From the NCBI GenBank assembly GCA_003049485.1, contig PYST01000349.1, positions 1 to 40,623 on the forward strand: DNA of 40,623 nt, given 5' to 3'. The notes beneath the pieces are model-generated. The model was not told the origin of the DNA, searched no databases, and saw only the letters and a program-made list of their open reading frames with translations. Positions within the stretch are counted from its first letter, which is position 1; every line of letters starts with the position of its first letter. The DNA comes from Ophioceras dolichostomum. Its lineage: Eukaryota > Ascomycota > Sordariomycetes > Magnaporthales > Ophioceraceae. A program made the translations under genes and the position numbers. This document shows positions 1 through 9,350 of this stretch, one piece after another.

Positions 1-529
1 GTGTGTTAGCGAGGCGGAGAGAGTGGCTGCTAGCCCAGTAGGCTAGATGTTCCCCATCTAAGGAGGTGCCGCGGGCTGGGTCCCAGTCTTTGTGTCGGAG
101 GTTAAAGTCCCCGGCTACCGTAGCGTATAGGCCGGGCGTTTGTTGTAGTAGGGTGGCAAGGCCAACGCCCACCTCTTCAGCTCTGGTTGGGGCATTATAT
201 ACGTTCCATATAGTATAGGTGGCCCGGCCGTCTGGGTGTCGGAGGGTTACCTGGAGGAGGTCCTTAGAGAGGTTAAAAGTAGGTTGGGAGATTTGGTATC
301 CAGCATCTCGTCGAATATAGGTGAGTACTCGGGGCCGGACGGCCCAGTCGTCGATAGATATGAGGGTCTTAGTGAGCCGCTGGCCTGGGGCTGCTCGGGT
401 CCAGGGTTTCTGGATAATAATAGCGTAGTATCCAGCCTGAAAGGCTAGTTGTAGGGCGAGGTCATGGGCAGTCCTGCCCCGGCCTACGTTAGCCTGGAAC
501 ACATGGAGGCCGGTCGGCTTCCTATTCAT
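1..529 (-). pseudogene. LINE ORF2, N-terminal endonuclease domain (partial)
   Basis: An open frame of 176 codons starts at the ATG at 529-527 and runs off the window edge. It is the exonuclease/endonuclease/phosphatase domain that nicks target DNA for LINE insertion. Visible motifs are QANVGRGRTAHD (residues 12-23) and AGDFNLRHKDW towards the window edge. The catalytic glutamate motif, usually QEPW, reads QKPW at residues 40-43, with the lysine codon at 409-407. The metal-binding Glu is therefore replaced and the domain is predicted to be inactive. The first His of the usual GDFNxHH motif is also Arg. The start codon overlaps the ORF1 stop. No stop codon interrupts the visible part, so the pseudogene label rests on the missing Glu and the ORF1 frameshift. 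Confidence 0.75.
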
Positions 530-2088
530 GATCAGGATGGTGGTAAGCTGCTGGAGCCGTCGAGTGATCTCGGCGAATCGGTATAATAGGAGCCCCAGCT
601 TCGGAGCTAGAGCTATCGATGGATGAGGCCTGCTGAGTTGAATGGGAGTCTGTAGTGTGGGCCTGGGACGAGGTCTGATCGTTCTGGCTGCGCCAGGCCC
701 AGGCCCCGGCTGAGTGGACTGCCCGGAGCTGCTGGCGGTCAAGTCGTCGGATTACCCCGTTATCTTGTTTCGGTCGGGCCGGGCAATTTGGAGTAGTAGA
801 TGGGTGGAGGCCACGGCAGTTGACGCAGCGGGCCGGGTGTGTGCAGGGCTCCTGGTCAGAGGTATGGGCTTGGCTACACCGGTTACAGCGTGGTGTACGT
901 CGGCAGGCCGTTCCGCCGGCCCCATGGTATCGGAGACAGGTTAGGCAGGGGGTGAGGGAGGGCCGAGCCTTCCGGATTGGCCTGAGTAGGGCCCGGCGCC
1001 CGAAGAGCCGGAGGCGAGGGGTTGGTGGAGTAGAGCCCCGGAGGAGGTAGACCACCATCTCCCCTTCCGGATCAGCCTGGCCGGCCGTCCGGCGTGTCCA
1101 GGCCGCGTGGCGGGGGGTAAGGCCGAGTACGGTATTGATCTCTTCTCGTACTAGGGAGGCTGTGACTTCGATCAAGCCATTTAGGCCTCGGAGGTGTCGG
1201 GGGACTGGAGAGAGCAAGGTAGGGGTCCCAGGCCTCCTGGCCTTCGAGGGCTGTGGCGTTGAGGGCTACCGTAATCTGGGTCTGGGCCTCCAGGGCTGTG
1301 GCGAGGGCGGCTGGGCTTTTAGCTAGAAGAGTAAAGCCTGATGGGATCGGGTAGGCTGCGGTGAAGAGGTCCTTAGCCTCAGGGACGGCGTTGGCCTGGC
1401 TGCGGACGATAGAAGGGTCGGCCTCTCGGAGCGGGTGGTCGGGTGGGAGGCGTAGGAAGGCCCGGACTGTGGTGGGTGCTGGCATATCAGGCTTCGTAGT
1501 AGTAGCTGGACGTAGGCTAGGAGGGGGCTCAGCAGCTACCGCAGCGTAGGTAGCGGAGCCTCGGGAGGACTGCGAGGGGCGGCTCAGGGAGCGCTGGAGG
1601 GGCTGCGCCTGGGAGGACTGGCTAGAGAGGCTATATAGGGACTGGGGTCGGCCCCGTTGGTCGGGGCTCTCTGGCCTAGGCTCCAGGAAGCGGGCGAAGG
1701 CGGAGATTGAGTCGATTAGGGAGCCGAGGACGCTGGCCTCCTCCGGGTATATAGCTTGCACCTCCTTGATCAGGAGCTCTACTTTGTTGGCGACGTTCCG
1801 GACTGCCTCGTAGAAGGGGGCTGCCTCGGCCGGCTCCCCCGGTGCCATGGGGAGGCTGAAGGCCACCATGCGTTGGTCGGGTCTAGGACCAGGTCCTAGG
1901 GGCATGTCCCGGGTGCGTACGGGGGACCGGGTGTTAACCGTGATGGTGGTAGGGGAGGCCGCTGGCGCGGTGACCGTGTGCGGGAGCCCCCGGTCCGGAG
2001 TTGGGGGTGCAGAGTCGGCCCTGGGCCTGGGAGTCCTGGGAGACTGGGCCGGGGGCTCGGGAGAGGGCTCGGGAGGGTCTTCCAGCAT
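522..2088 (-). pseudogene. LINE ORF1 (gag-like, zinc-knuckle), frameshifted
   Basis: The frame begins at the ATG at 2088 and encodes a Pro/Ser-rich N-terminus with a helical segment (KVELLIKEVQAIYPEEA). It stays open into an out-of-frame tail ending at 1072. The homologous continuation (from PRHLRGLNGLIEV) is in another frame that runs from about 1217 to the stop at 524-522, so a one- or two-base indel lies near 1207-1217. The C-terminal part holds retroviral-type zinc knuckles: CLTCLRYHGAGGTAC, CNRCSQAHTSDQEPC and CVNCRGLHPSTTPNC. ORF1 proteins of this clade bind the element's RNA. A stop codon lies further upstream in the same frame with no ATG between, which supports the start at 2088. Confidence 0.75.
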
Positions 2089-2180
2089 CCGGAATCGGTT
2101 CGGGCTGCTCGGGGTGGCCAGCCTGGCCTGGCGACGCGCCGGGCTTTCTCCCGCCTCGGCCCGGCATTCCGGAAGGCCCG

Positions 2181-2383
2181 CGGGCGAGTGATCAGACGAT
2201 TGACTATAGCGGAGAGGTCGAATTGAGTCGAATTAGGCAGAGATCCGAGTCGCTCGCAACTAGGTGCGCCTGGTGCCACAANCGGGCGAGTGATCAGACG
2301 ATTGACTATAGCGGAGAGGTCGAATTGAGTCGAATTAGGCAGAGATCCGAGTCGCTCGCAACTAGGTGCGCCTGGTGCCACAA
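2181..2383. repeat. Perfect 101-bp direct duplication around a single N
   Basis: Positions 2181-2281 and 2283-2383 are identical over 101 bases and are separated only by an N at 2282. The most economical reading is two contigs with overlapping ends joined by a scaffolder without merging, not a biological tandem repeat. The duplicated block lies in the 5' region of the LINE, upstream of its ORF1 ATG. Confidence 0.9.
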
Positions 2384-2390
2384 GACGAGC

Positions 2391-3570
2391 AAGTCGCGGG
2401 GCTCTCTGGGACCGCGCACGAGCTGGTCACGTGGAGCAGCATGGACCAGTCAGAAAACAAGACCGCCTGCCTCAGCATGCCTCTGTTCACAGAAAATCTC
2501 GTTTGTCGCAATGCTCCTGTCGTGTTCAATTTCCATCGAAAATTCCTTCCCCGTTGGCCAATAGTTAGGCTGCTCTTTATTCTGTGGGGTGGGCTTCTCA
2601 AGGTCTGCCGATGTGCAAAGCAGGTGGCCCCACGGCACCATCCCGGCCACCAGCCCCAAATGTCTGTCGCTAGCGGGGAGTACAGAGAGATTGACCTGTA
2701 GCCAAAAAGCAGGTAATTGCCAGTTGTACCTGGAGCCTGGACGCAGGTGCGTAGCAGTTACTGGCCACTGTAACCAGGCTGCCATGGGAAAAATAGGAGG
2801 TGCACCAGTGGATACAGTTGGCCCAGAGGTATGTATTTTGCCAGATGCGCCTGAAACCTGGAGGCAGGCGTCACCAGTTCCCCTTGGCAAGTTTACCCCG
2901 GGTGCTGAAACAACGCCGAGGCGGCTCAGGCCAATCACCCTGTGATCACCTGTGCTCAGCTCTGCTCAGGTTAAAGCGGCCAGAACTCAGACCCTGAGCT
3001 CAAAGAGGCAAAAAATCGTGGTTTCTGACTATGTAAGTAGGCATGGTGGCTTCTTCAACCGAGGCAAAATATAGCGATCTCGTAGCTCTAATCCATAAAC
3101 TCAGAAGCTAATGATCTTGAATAACTGATTTCTATCTCCACGAAAGCCAACGGCTCCCTCAGCCTTCTCAATTGATCGCAGTTGGTGAGGGGAAGAGGAC
3201 AGAAGGAATAAGCCATTACGTCATTGTCGCAGAGAGCTCGTGATGCCTCCTCACCTTTCTCTTTCTCCATTTCCGCAAAATCTCCCCACCTTTTAGGTGA
3301 GGGGAGCTGCACTTTTAAGCTTTCGACACCACCCAGACAAGGAGATCTCTCGGATGCTTTGACAAAGTCAGGTGTTTCCCGCTCATTGTTGCGCGACTTC
3401 TCTTTCTCAGCAAAGATAAAAAGAGACAAAGACTCGGGGTAATCGTCGCGGAGTTCTAACAGGCAGGCTGCCTACCTACCTAGCCACCCCTCCTACAGCA
3501 TTCTCACAGACACCGAGGCTTTCAGCGAGGAAAAGAGAAGGGTGTGCGAAGAAGAAGGGCTAAGTAATCA
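2391..3570. other. Intergenic region, LINE to nitrilase
   Basis: No supportable gene. The short open frames on both strands overlap each other and show no recognisable domain. Around 2710-2900 there are loosely similar stretches (CCTGGAGCCTGGACGCAGG and CCTGAAACCTGGAGGCAGG) that may be a worn repeat. Immediately before the nitrilase ATG the DNA becomes purine-rich (about 3525-3565), as in many fungal leaders. Confidence 0.5.
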
Positions 3571-5310
3571 ATGATGGCAAACGTGTCAAAGGCTACCACC
3601 ATCCGCCTCGGCACCGCCTCCCCGGCGACGCAACCCACCACCGCGGCAACGCTCGCCCTCCTAGAGCGCGTGGCGCGCAAGGCCGCCGCCCAGGGCGTAG
3701 ACCTCCTGTTACTCCCGGAGGCCTTCCTGGGCGGCTACCCCCGGGGCGCGACGTTCGGGTGCGCCATTGGCAGCCGCTCGGCTGAGGGCCGCGATGAGTA
3801 CCTGGAGTACTTCAGGGGTGCGGTTGATCTGGGCGATACTATTGGGGAGGCGGGGGCTGGGGCCGGGAGGAGGTGGGTTAGGAGGGAGGTTGGTGCTGGT
3901 GGTGAGGATGGGGGGAGGGATGGGGAGGGGGGAGTGGAGGCGAGTGGAAGTGTGAGTGTGAGGGGGGATGGTACGAGGGAGAAGTTGGAGGAGATCGCGA
4001 GGACGACGGGTGTGTTTATTGTAGTGGGTGTTATTGAGAAGTCAGGCGGGAGTTTGTATTGCAGCGCGGTGTATGTTTGTCCCAGGTTGGGAATCGTGGG
4101 GAAGAGACGGAAGGTTATGCCTGTGAGTGATTGACGTCCTATTCTTTCCTCCTTTCGCTCTTCTGTCGTGTTCGTTTCTACGTAACTCCCTACTCGGTGG
4201 TGCCCGTAGATAAATAGGTGCTCACCTGCCGTGCGGTACTGTTTCGTGACCAACTAACTCACCATTTTCCTCCGCCAAAAGACCGCCACGGAACGCCTAG
4301 TCTGGGCACAAGGCTCGCCCGCGACCCTCCGCGCCGTGCCGACGACCATCAAGGGTGTCCGTATCAACATGGCCGCCGCCATCTGCTGGGAGAGCTACAT
4401 GCCCCTGCTCCGCCAGACGCTGTACGCCCAGAACATCAACCTGTACCTGGCGCCGACGGCGGACGGGCGGGACACGTGGCTGTCGCTCCTGCGCACGATC
4501 GGCATCGAGGGGAGGTGCTTCGTCGTTAGCTCCAACATGTGCGTGCGCGAGGGCGCGCCGTTCCCTGCTTCTGCCGCCGCTCGTCTGCCTGTCTCCGCTG
4601 CTGTCAACGGCGGGGATGGGGTTAATGGGACTGCTGCTGCCGCTGCACCCGCGTCTGTCCATGCCGCCGCCGCTGCTGGTGGTGGAGCTGTTAGTGCTAG
4701 CGGCGAGGTGGCGGACCCGCCGCCGATGGGTGGTGGGAGTAGGCGTAGGGACTCGGTGATCACGGAGGACGGATTCGAGATCGCGTTGCCGTCTTCGCAC
4801 TCACCTTTGGGCCAGAGGAGTGGCAGTGGCGGGAGCCCTCATCGGCTGCGTTTTCCGCGGAGACGACGCAAGTCGGTGTTCGACGAGGATGGAAACGAGA
4901 TTGTGCTCTGCTGCGACGATGACGCTCCTGAGGGGGAGTGCGAGAACAAGTCATGCCCGCGCGGGCCTGGTGCTGCGGCCACTACCTCAGCTTTTGATGC
5001 TACTCCCACTGCCGCTTCCTCTGCAGCTTCCAAGACGGCGGCGTCAGGGGCAGCCTCTGCGGCGGCTGGAGGTGAAGTAGGAGCGACAGGAGGGTTCGTC
5101 TCGCGTGGAGGCTCCTGCATAGTCGGTCCGTTCGGCGACGTGCTCGCCCAGCCGCTATGGGAGGATGACGAAACGATTGTGATCGCCGATGTCGATTTCG
5201 AGGATTGCATACGTGGACGCCTCGACCTGGATGCCGCGGGGAGCTACTCTCGGAACGACTCGTTCAAGCTTGTCGTCCAGGGGCTTGACCTCAGCCCTCT
5301 GCCTTACTGA
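3571..5310 (+). CDS. Nitrilase-family carbon-nitrogen hydrolase
   Basis: Two exons, 3571-4122 and 4282-5310, give about 526 residues. The 159-nt intron has a GTGAGT donor, a CTAAC branch site near 4253 and an AAAAG acceptor. The nitrilase triad is complete: Glu50 in LLLLPEAFLGGYP, Lys181 in GKRRKVMP and Cys219 in AAICWESYMP. These enzymes hydrolyse nitriles to acids plus ammonia; the substrate here is unknown. Fungal nitrilases usually have about 320-380 residues. This one is longer because of a Gly/Glu-rich insert at about residues 100-150 and an Ala/Gly/Ser-rich insert at about 270-454. The second insert contains a motif present twice (RRRDSVITEDGFEI near 338 and RRRKSVFDEDGNEI near 377). 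The C-terminal nitrilase strands (IVGPFGDVLAQPLW) follow in frame. The start could be Met1 or Met2. The next gene, an oxidoreductase, is on the same strand about 970 bp away. Confidence 0.85.
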
Positions 5311-6282
5311 ACTGTCCGAACCGACCAACTGGCTTAGGTAGCCAGCCAGCCGACTTATGTCAAACCCCTGCACATCAAACGTCGTCTAGCCCGGATCCCG
5401 CGCACGAGGCTAGTTCAGTCTACGTCTCTAGGCAAAGAATCAGATGTTGTGTATATTAGTTGCGTTGTGCCGTTCGACGGTGAACTCCGCCGGAGCTACA
5501 GGTAGTTTGATCGTTATGGCATGACTTTTGGTCGACTTTCGTCGACTTTGTCATATGGCCCACAGAGAGCAATGTGGCCGGCCGGGCCTGGACCCAGCCA
5601 TGTCAAGCTTCAATTCTCGCAAGACTGGAGATGACGGATGCCGTTTCCGAGGAACCGACGCGGCGGGCAGTGATGACGGATACATTCAATGATGTTTCAA
5701 TACAGTGCCGCATCAAAAACGTCTATCAGTCACCGCAGAAGCGCCGGTACAGTACAACCAGTAGCGCCTGCCCTCTATCCGTGGAGGAAGTCTAGACAAG
5801 TCCGAGCACTTGTATAGAAGGATCATCCAGACTGCGCAGATTGTGGGGGTGTTGAGAAGCCAGTCAGTCTCACATGCAATTTTGGATCAAACTTCCACAT
5901 GGACCGTCACTGTTGCCCTCCTTGGACGGCCCAGACTAGGTAGTGACTGATATGACAGTCATTGACGAATTCTGTTGGGGGAAGCTTCACCAAAGTGCTT
6001 GCACTCGAGCGCTTCCTTCTGGCAATTCCTTGGAACTCTGGGATGCAGTCAGACGGAAGGAATGCGACTACACCTGCACAATACGGACGTACCTCACCTA
6101 GCGTTGTCGGCTATTTCTATAAGACGGAAGCCACGGACCCCGGGAGCTTCATTCACTTCCCCCCCCCCTTCTCTTCTGTTACACTTTCAATCCTCCATCA
6201 TCTGAATCCTGCGTCGCGTCGTATTCCACCTTGGAACTCAACGCAGTCCAGGTAACTTAAAGGTATCAGCACAACAACAAAA
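5311..6282. other. Intergenic region, nitrilase terminator side and oxidoreductase promoter
   Basis: No gene is supported. The small frames at 5574-5795 and 5962-6255 have no family resemblance. The right end looks like a promoter and leader (see the separate entry at 6115-6182). Confidence 0.5.
6115..6182 (+). promoter_or_regulatory. Putative core promoter of the FAD oxidoreductase gene
   Basis: A TATA-like TTCTATAAGAC at about 6115-6125 is followed by a long pyrimidine tract (C9 then CTTCTCTTCTG, about 6160-6180). Both lie 100-170 bp upstream of the ATG at 6283. CT-rich tracts downstream of a TATA box are common before fungal transcription starts. Position and composition are the only support. 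Confidence 0.35.
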
Positions 6283-8455
6283 ATGGGTGGCGCCGTATCT
6301 TCGATAGCCGGGGTAAGCAAGATGGTGAAGTCGGTAATCGGCATGTTTATGGACCTGGGGGCCGACTACGCGGCCGTGAAGAAGCGCGTCAACACTAAAG
6401 CGCCGCTGCCCACCCCTCGGACGGTTCCAGAGTCGAACAAGCCGTACTGGATGGCCTCGCCGCCACACCCGGAGTTGGTCGACATCCAGTCCGACGACCT
6501 CCCGGACGAGGCCGACATCGTGATCATCGGCTCGGGCATCGCGGCCGTGGCGACCGCGCGCTCGGTGCTGCTCGAGGCCCGGCGCCAGGTCCAGAGGCAG
6601 ATGTTGCGGGAGGCGGGGTGGGAATCGACACATGTGCTCAAGGGCGTTGATGCCATCGGCGGCGGCGGCACCACCACCGGTGCCTGGGGAGGGGGAACGG
6701 ATTCGTCGGGATCGCCGTCGGAGGCGAAGGCGGAGGCGCCGAAGAAGGAGGCGAAGAAATGGATCCCGAGGGTGGTGGTCCTCGAGGCGCGCGAGATCTG
6801 CAGCGGCGCCACGGGCCGCAACGGCGGACACATCAAGGCGTCGGCGTCCGAGATGCTGGGCAGGCTGCTCCGCAGGGGCGTGCCCCCAAAGCGCGCCGCG
6901 GCGCTGGTGAGGTTCCAGGTTCACCACCTGCAGGTCCTCGAGCGCGTCTGCGGGTCCAGTCCGTGCGGAACCGAAACCCAGGGCGCCGCCGACCTCCAGG
7001 AGCTGGCCGAGCTTCGTCGCGTCGAGACCGTGGACTTCTACGTCGGCGACGAGGCGAACTTCGAGAAGGCGAAGAGGGAGATTGCGGACATGCACAAGTG
7101 GGTGCCTGAGTGCGATGTTAAGGTGCATTCGAAGGAGGAGGCTGCGGCGGTGAGTCGTCTGTCTTCATGTTCCCATTTCCTTCCTTCCCCTTCTGCTCCT
7201 GAAGACCTGCTGGGAATTCACTGTCTGCGGGATCGACGGCTCCAGATATCGGATTGTTTAGCTCTGACATAATTCTGACGATTCCGTATTTTTTTTCGCA
7301 ATCCAGAGGTTCTCCGCCAGCAGCAGCGTCATCGGCGCCATTTCATACGTAGCCGGCGCCGTCTGGCCCTACCGCCTGGTCACTCACGTCTGGAAGGACC
7401 TTCTCGACCAGTTCAGGTACAACCTCTCGATCGAGACGGGTACCCCGGCAACAGCCATCCATGTCCCGCCATTCAACGACGAAAAGGCGAGCCAGTTCCC
7501 CTACGTGGTCACGACGCCTCGAGGCGCCATCCGCACCCAGCACATCGTGCACGCCACGAACGCGTACACCACTCACCTCGTTCCGGGCCTAGTCGGCAAG
7601 ATGACGGGCCTCCTGGCGCACATGACCGCCCAAGGCCTCGACGCGGCCTTCTCTCCCGGCGTTCCGGACGGGGGCCGGTCCTGGTCGTTCCTGTACGGCA
7701 GCGGCGGTGGCGGATACGACTACGTCACGCAGCGGCCGGACACGAAACCCATGGGCATCCCCATGCCAGACGGCTCCATGCAGACCATGTACTACCCTCC
7801 CCGCACGGGCGAGCTGATGGTCGGCGGCGGGTTCAGCAGGTCCGCCAGGAAGGGGGCCGACATGGTCGGCGTGTACGACGACGGCGGCAAGGCCGCCGAC
7901 GCGCTGACGGTCGCGCACATCTCGGGCATCGTGCCGTCGGTGATGGACCACGCGGAGTGGAGCCTCAACGTGACGGACGTCTGGCAGGGCGTCATCTGCG
8001 CCACGGGCGACCTCCTGCCGCTCGTCGGGAGGCTGGACGAGAGGGTCACGGGGAGGAAGGTGCCTGCGAGGAAGAGGAAGTGCAGCAAGACGAACACCTG
8101 GATCGGGACGGGGACGGCGGCTCCCTCGATATGCGGGAATGCGGACCAGGCCGGCGAGTGGATCGTGGCTGGGTTCAATGGGGACGGGATGGTGTGGGCG
8201 TGGCTGTGCGGGGTTGCGTTGGGCATGATGCTCACGAGGACGAAGGCTGGAACGACCGAGGTCCCCGTCCGTAGGTCCGAGGGTGGCCGTGTCCGTCGGC
8301 CCAAGGAGGGGGAGGACGATGAGGAGGAGCACGATACATGGATGCCTTGGCGACCGGACGGGAGGCTTGAGGAGTGGTTCCCGCCTGAGCTCTATGCCAC
8401 GTACGACCGTATCAAGAAGATGAACATTATGGACCTTGCTGACGAGGTTCTGTAG
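6283..8455 (+). CDS. FAD-dependent oxidoreductase (DAO / amine-oxidase type)
   Basis: Exons 6283-7149 and 7307-8455 are separated by a 157-nt intron (GTGAGT donor, poly-T tract, CCAG acceptor) and encode about 671 residues. The dinucleotide-binding motif DIVIIGSGIAAVATA starts at residue 78. The second FAD motif, VVVLEAREICSGATGRNGGH, follows and is typical of fungal D-amino-acid/glycine-oxidase-like proteins related to gamma-glutamylputrescine oxidoreductase. After the intron, AGAVWPYRLVT and HIVHATNAYT continue the substrate and FAD domains. The likely reaction is oxidation of a C-N bond with FAD; the substrate is unknown. About 60 low-complexity residues (Gly/Thr and Ala/Lys/Glu) interrupt the Rossmann fold between the first helix and the strand VVVLEA. 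A second acidic, low-complexity stretch (about 610-630) precedes the C-terminus. There is no clear signal peptide. Confidence 0.85.
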
Positions 8456-9350
8456 GGGGTGACCCTAACTGGATCTGATACGCCTACTAGGTAGCTCGTT
8501 GCTAAGCTGTCTGCCTGTCTTGGGGTGCTATTCTTTTCTCAGCATCTGCTTAGGTACTTGGCTTGGATGGGATAATTGCAGGAGAGGAGAATCAATGTTA
8601 GGGGTTTCTAGTTGCGCGTTCCTGTTATTTTCTTATTGTTAAAGTTGGGATCGACGAGGTGCTTGAGAGACTGGACACTTAGGGAAACCATTCATCAATC
8701 CGTTACGGTACAAAAGAGAAAGTTGTTCGTTACTGATTATATCAGGTGTGTTAGGTTTGTGAAGGGAAATGGGAGAATGGAAGGCATCGCGATACAAGTA
8801 AAAGTGACACGGTAAAATAGGTACTTAGACAACTCAAGGTTTTGTGTTCGCCAAGTCGTCCTCAATCCTCCCTCTTCTGCCTCGTCGGCCAGAGATAGAA
8901 TGCTTTCCCTCCTTTCCCTCTTGAGAAGACAGAAAGTAGCAGGCCTGATGTGCTACCATCCGAGAAGGGGGAAATGAAAGACTGTGTGATGATCTTCAGG
9001 ATTAGAAGAAGTCTGATCCTCTTTTTTTCTCTTTCCTTTACCGGGATTGAATCTGAAAAAGTCAAGTTGATCAATAGAAAGTAGAGAGGGGGAAAAAAGT
9101 GGAAGACGACCACTTTTGCAGGAATAGTCACTGGTGGAAAAGACACACTTTTTGAAACAACATGTAGAGAAGGGGAGAGAAGAAGGGCAAAAGAAATCGT
9201 GGTTGAAAGGAAGGCAGTTATGAAAGCCGTGAAGAAGCGGGCGAGAATCACTGCCTGCATCCACCTCTGCGCAGAAGTGGTAGCGACAGCGGGTTGCGGT
9301 AAGTGATAAATAGTAGGCATACAGAGGCCCAAGCTGCGGTCCTCAGCCGC
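8456..9350. other. Intergenic region between two gene 3' ends
   Basis: This spacer separates the convergent oxidoreductase and zinc-finger genes and probably holds their 3' UTRs and terminators. Open frames here (for example 8862-9332 on the minus strand) are hydrophobic products of T-rich DNA and look non-coding. Nothing else was recognised. Confidence 0.5.

Larger units (their letters stand above)
1..2390 (-). mobile_element. Tad-like non-LTR (LINE) retrotransposon, 5' part
   Basis: The minus strand carries, in order, a proline/serine-rich ORF1 with zinc knuckles and the start of an ORF2 with an AP-type endonuclease. This is the layout of the Tad1-like LINE clade in fungi. The reverse transcriptase would lie beyond position 1, outside the window. 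The 5' end cannot be fixed; no target-site duplication is visible, and about 2390 is where recognisable element sequence fades. The DNA is GC-rich and free of scattered C-to-T stops, so it has not been heavily hit by repeat-induced point mutation. It is nevertheless damaged by one ORF1 frameshift and by a substitution at an endonuclease catalytic position. Confidence 0.8.

Noticed and set aside
1..2390. Repeat-induced point mutation of the LINE
   Set aside because: The element stays GC-rich, without clusters of TA dinucleotides or stop codons. The catalytic change is not in a CpA context.
1847..2564. Plus-strand open frames running across the N and the 101-bp duplication
   Set aside because: They are the complement of LINE ORF1 and of a probable assembly artefact.
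6238..7128. A 296-codon open frame antisense to the FAD oxidoreductase (also 7589-8332 minus)
   Set aside because: It mirrors the GC-rich coding strand, has an Arg/Leu/Asp-heavy composition and shows no domain; the sense frame has clear FAD motifs.
8862..9332. 156-codon minus-strand frame between the oxidoreductase and zinc-finger gene A
   Set aside because: The hydrophobic Phe/Leu/Ser composition comes from purine-rich plus-strand DNA; it probably lies in the 3' UTR of zinc-finger gene A.
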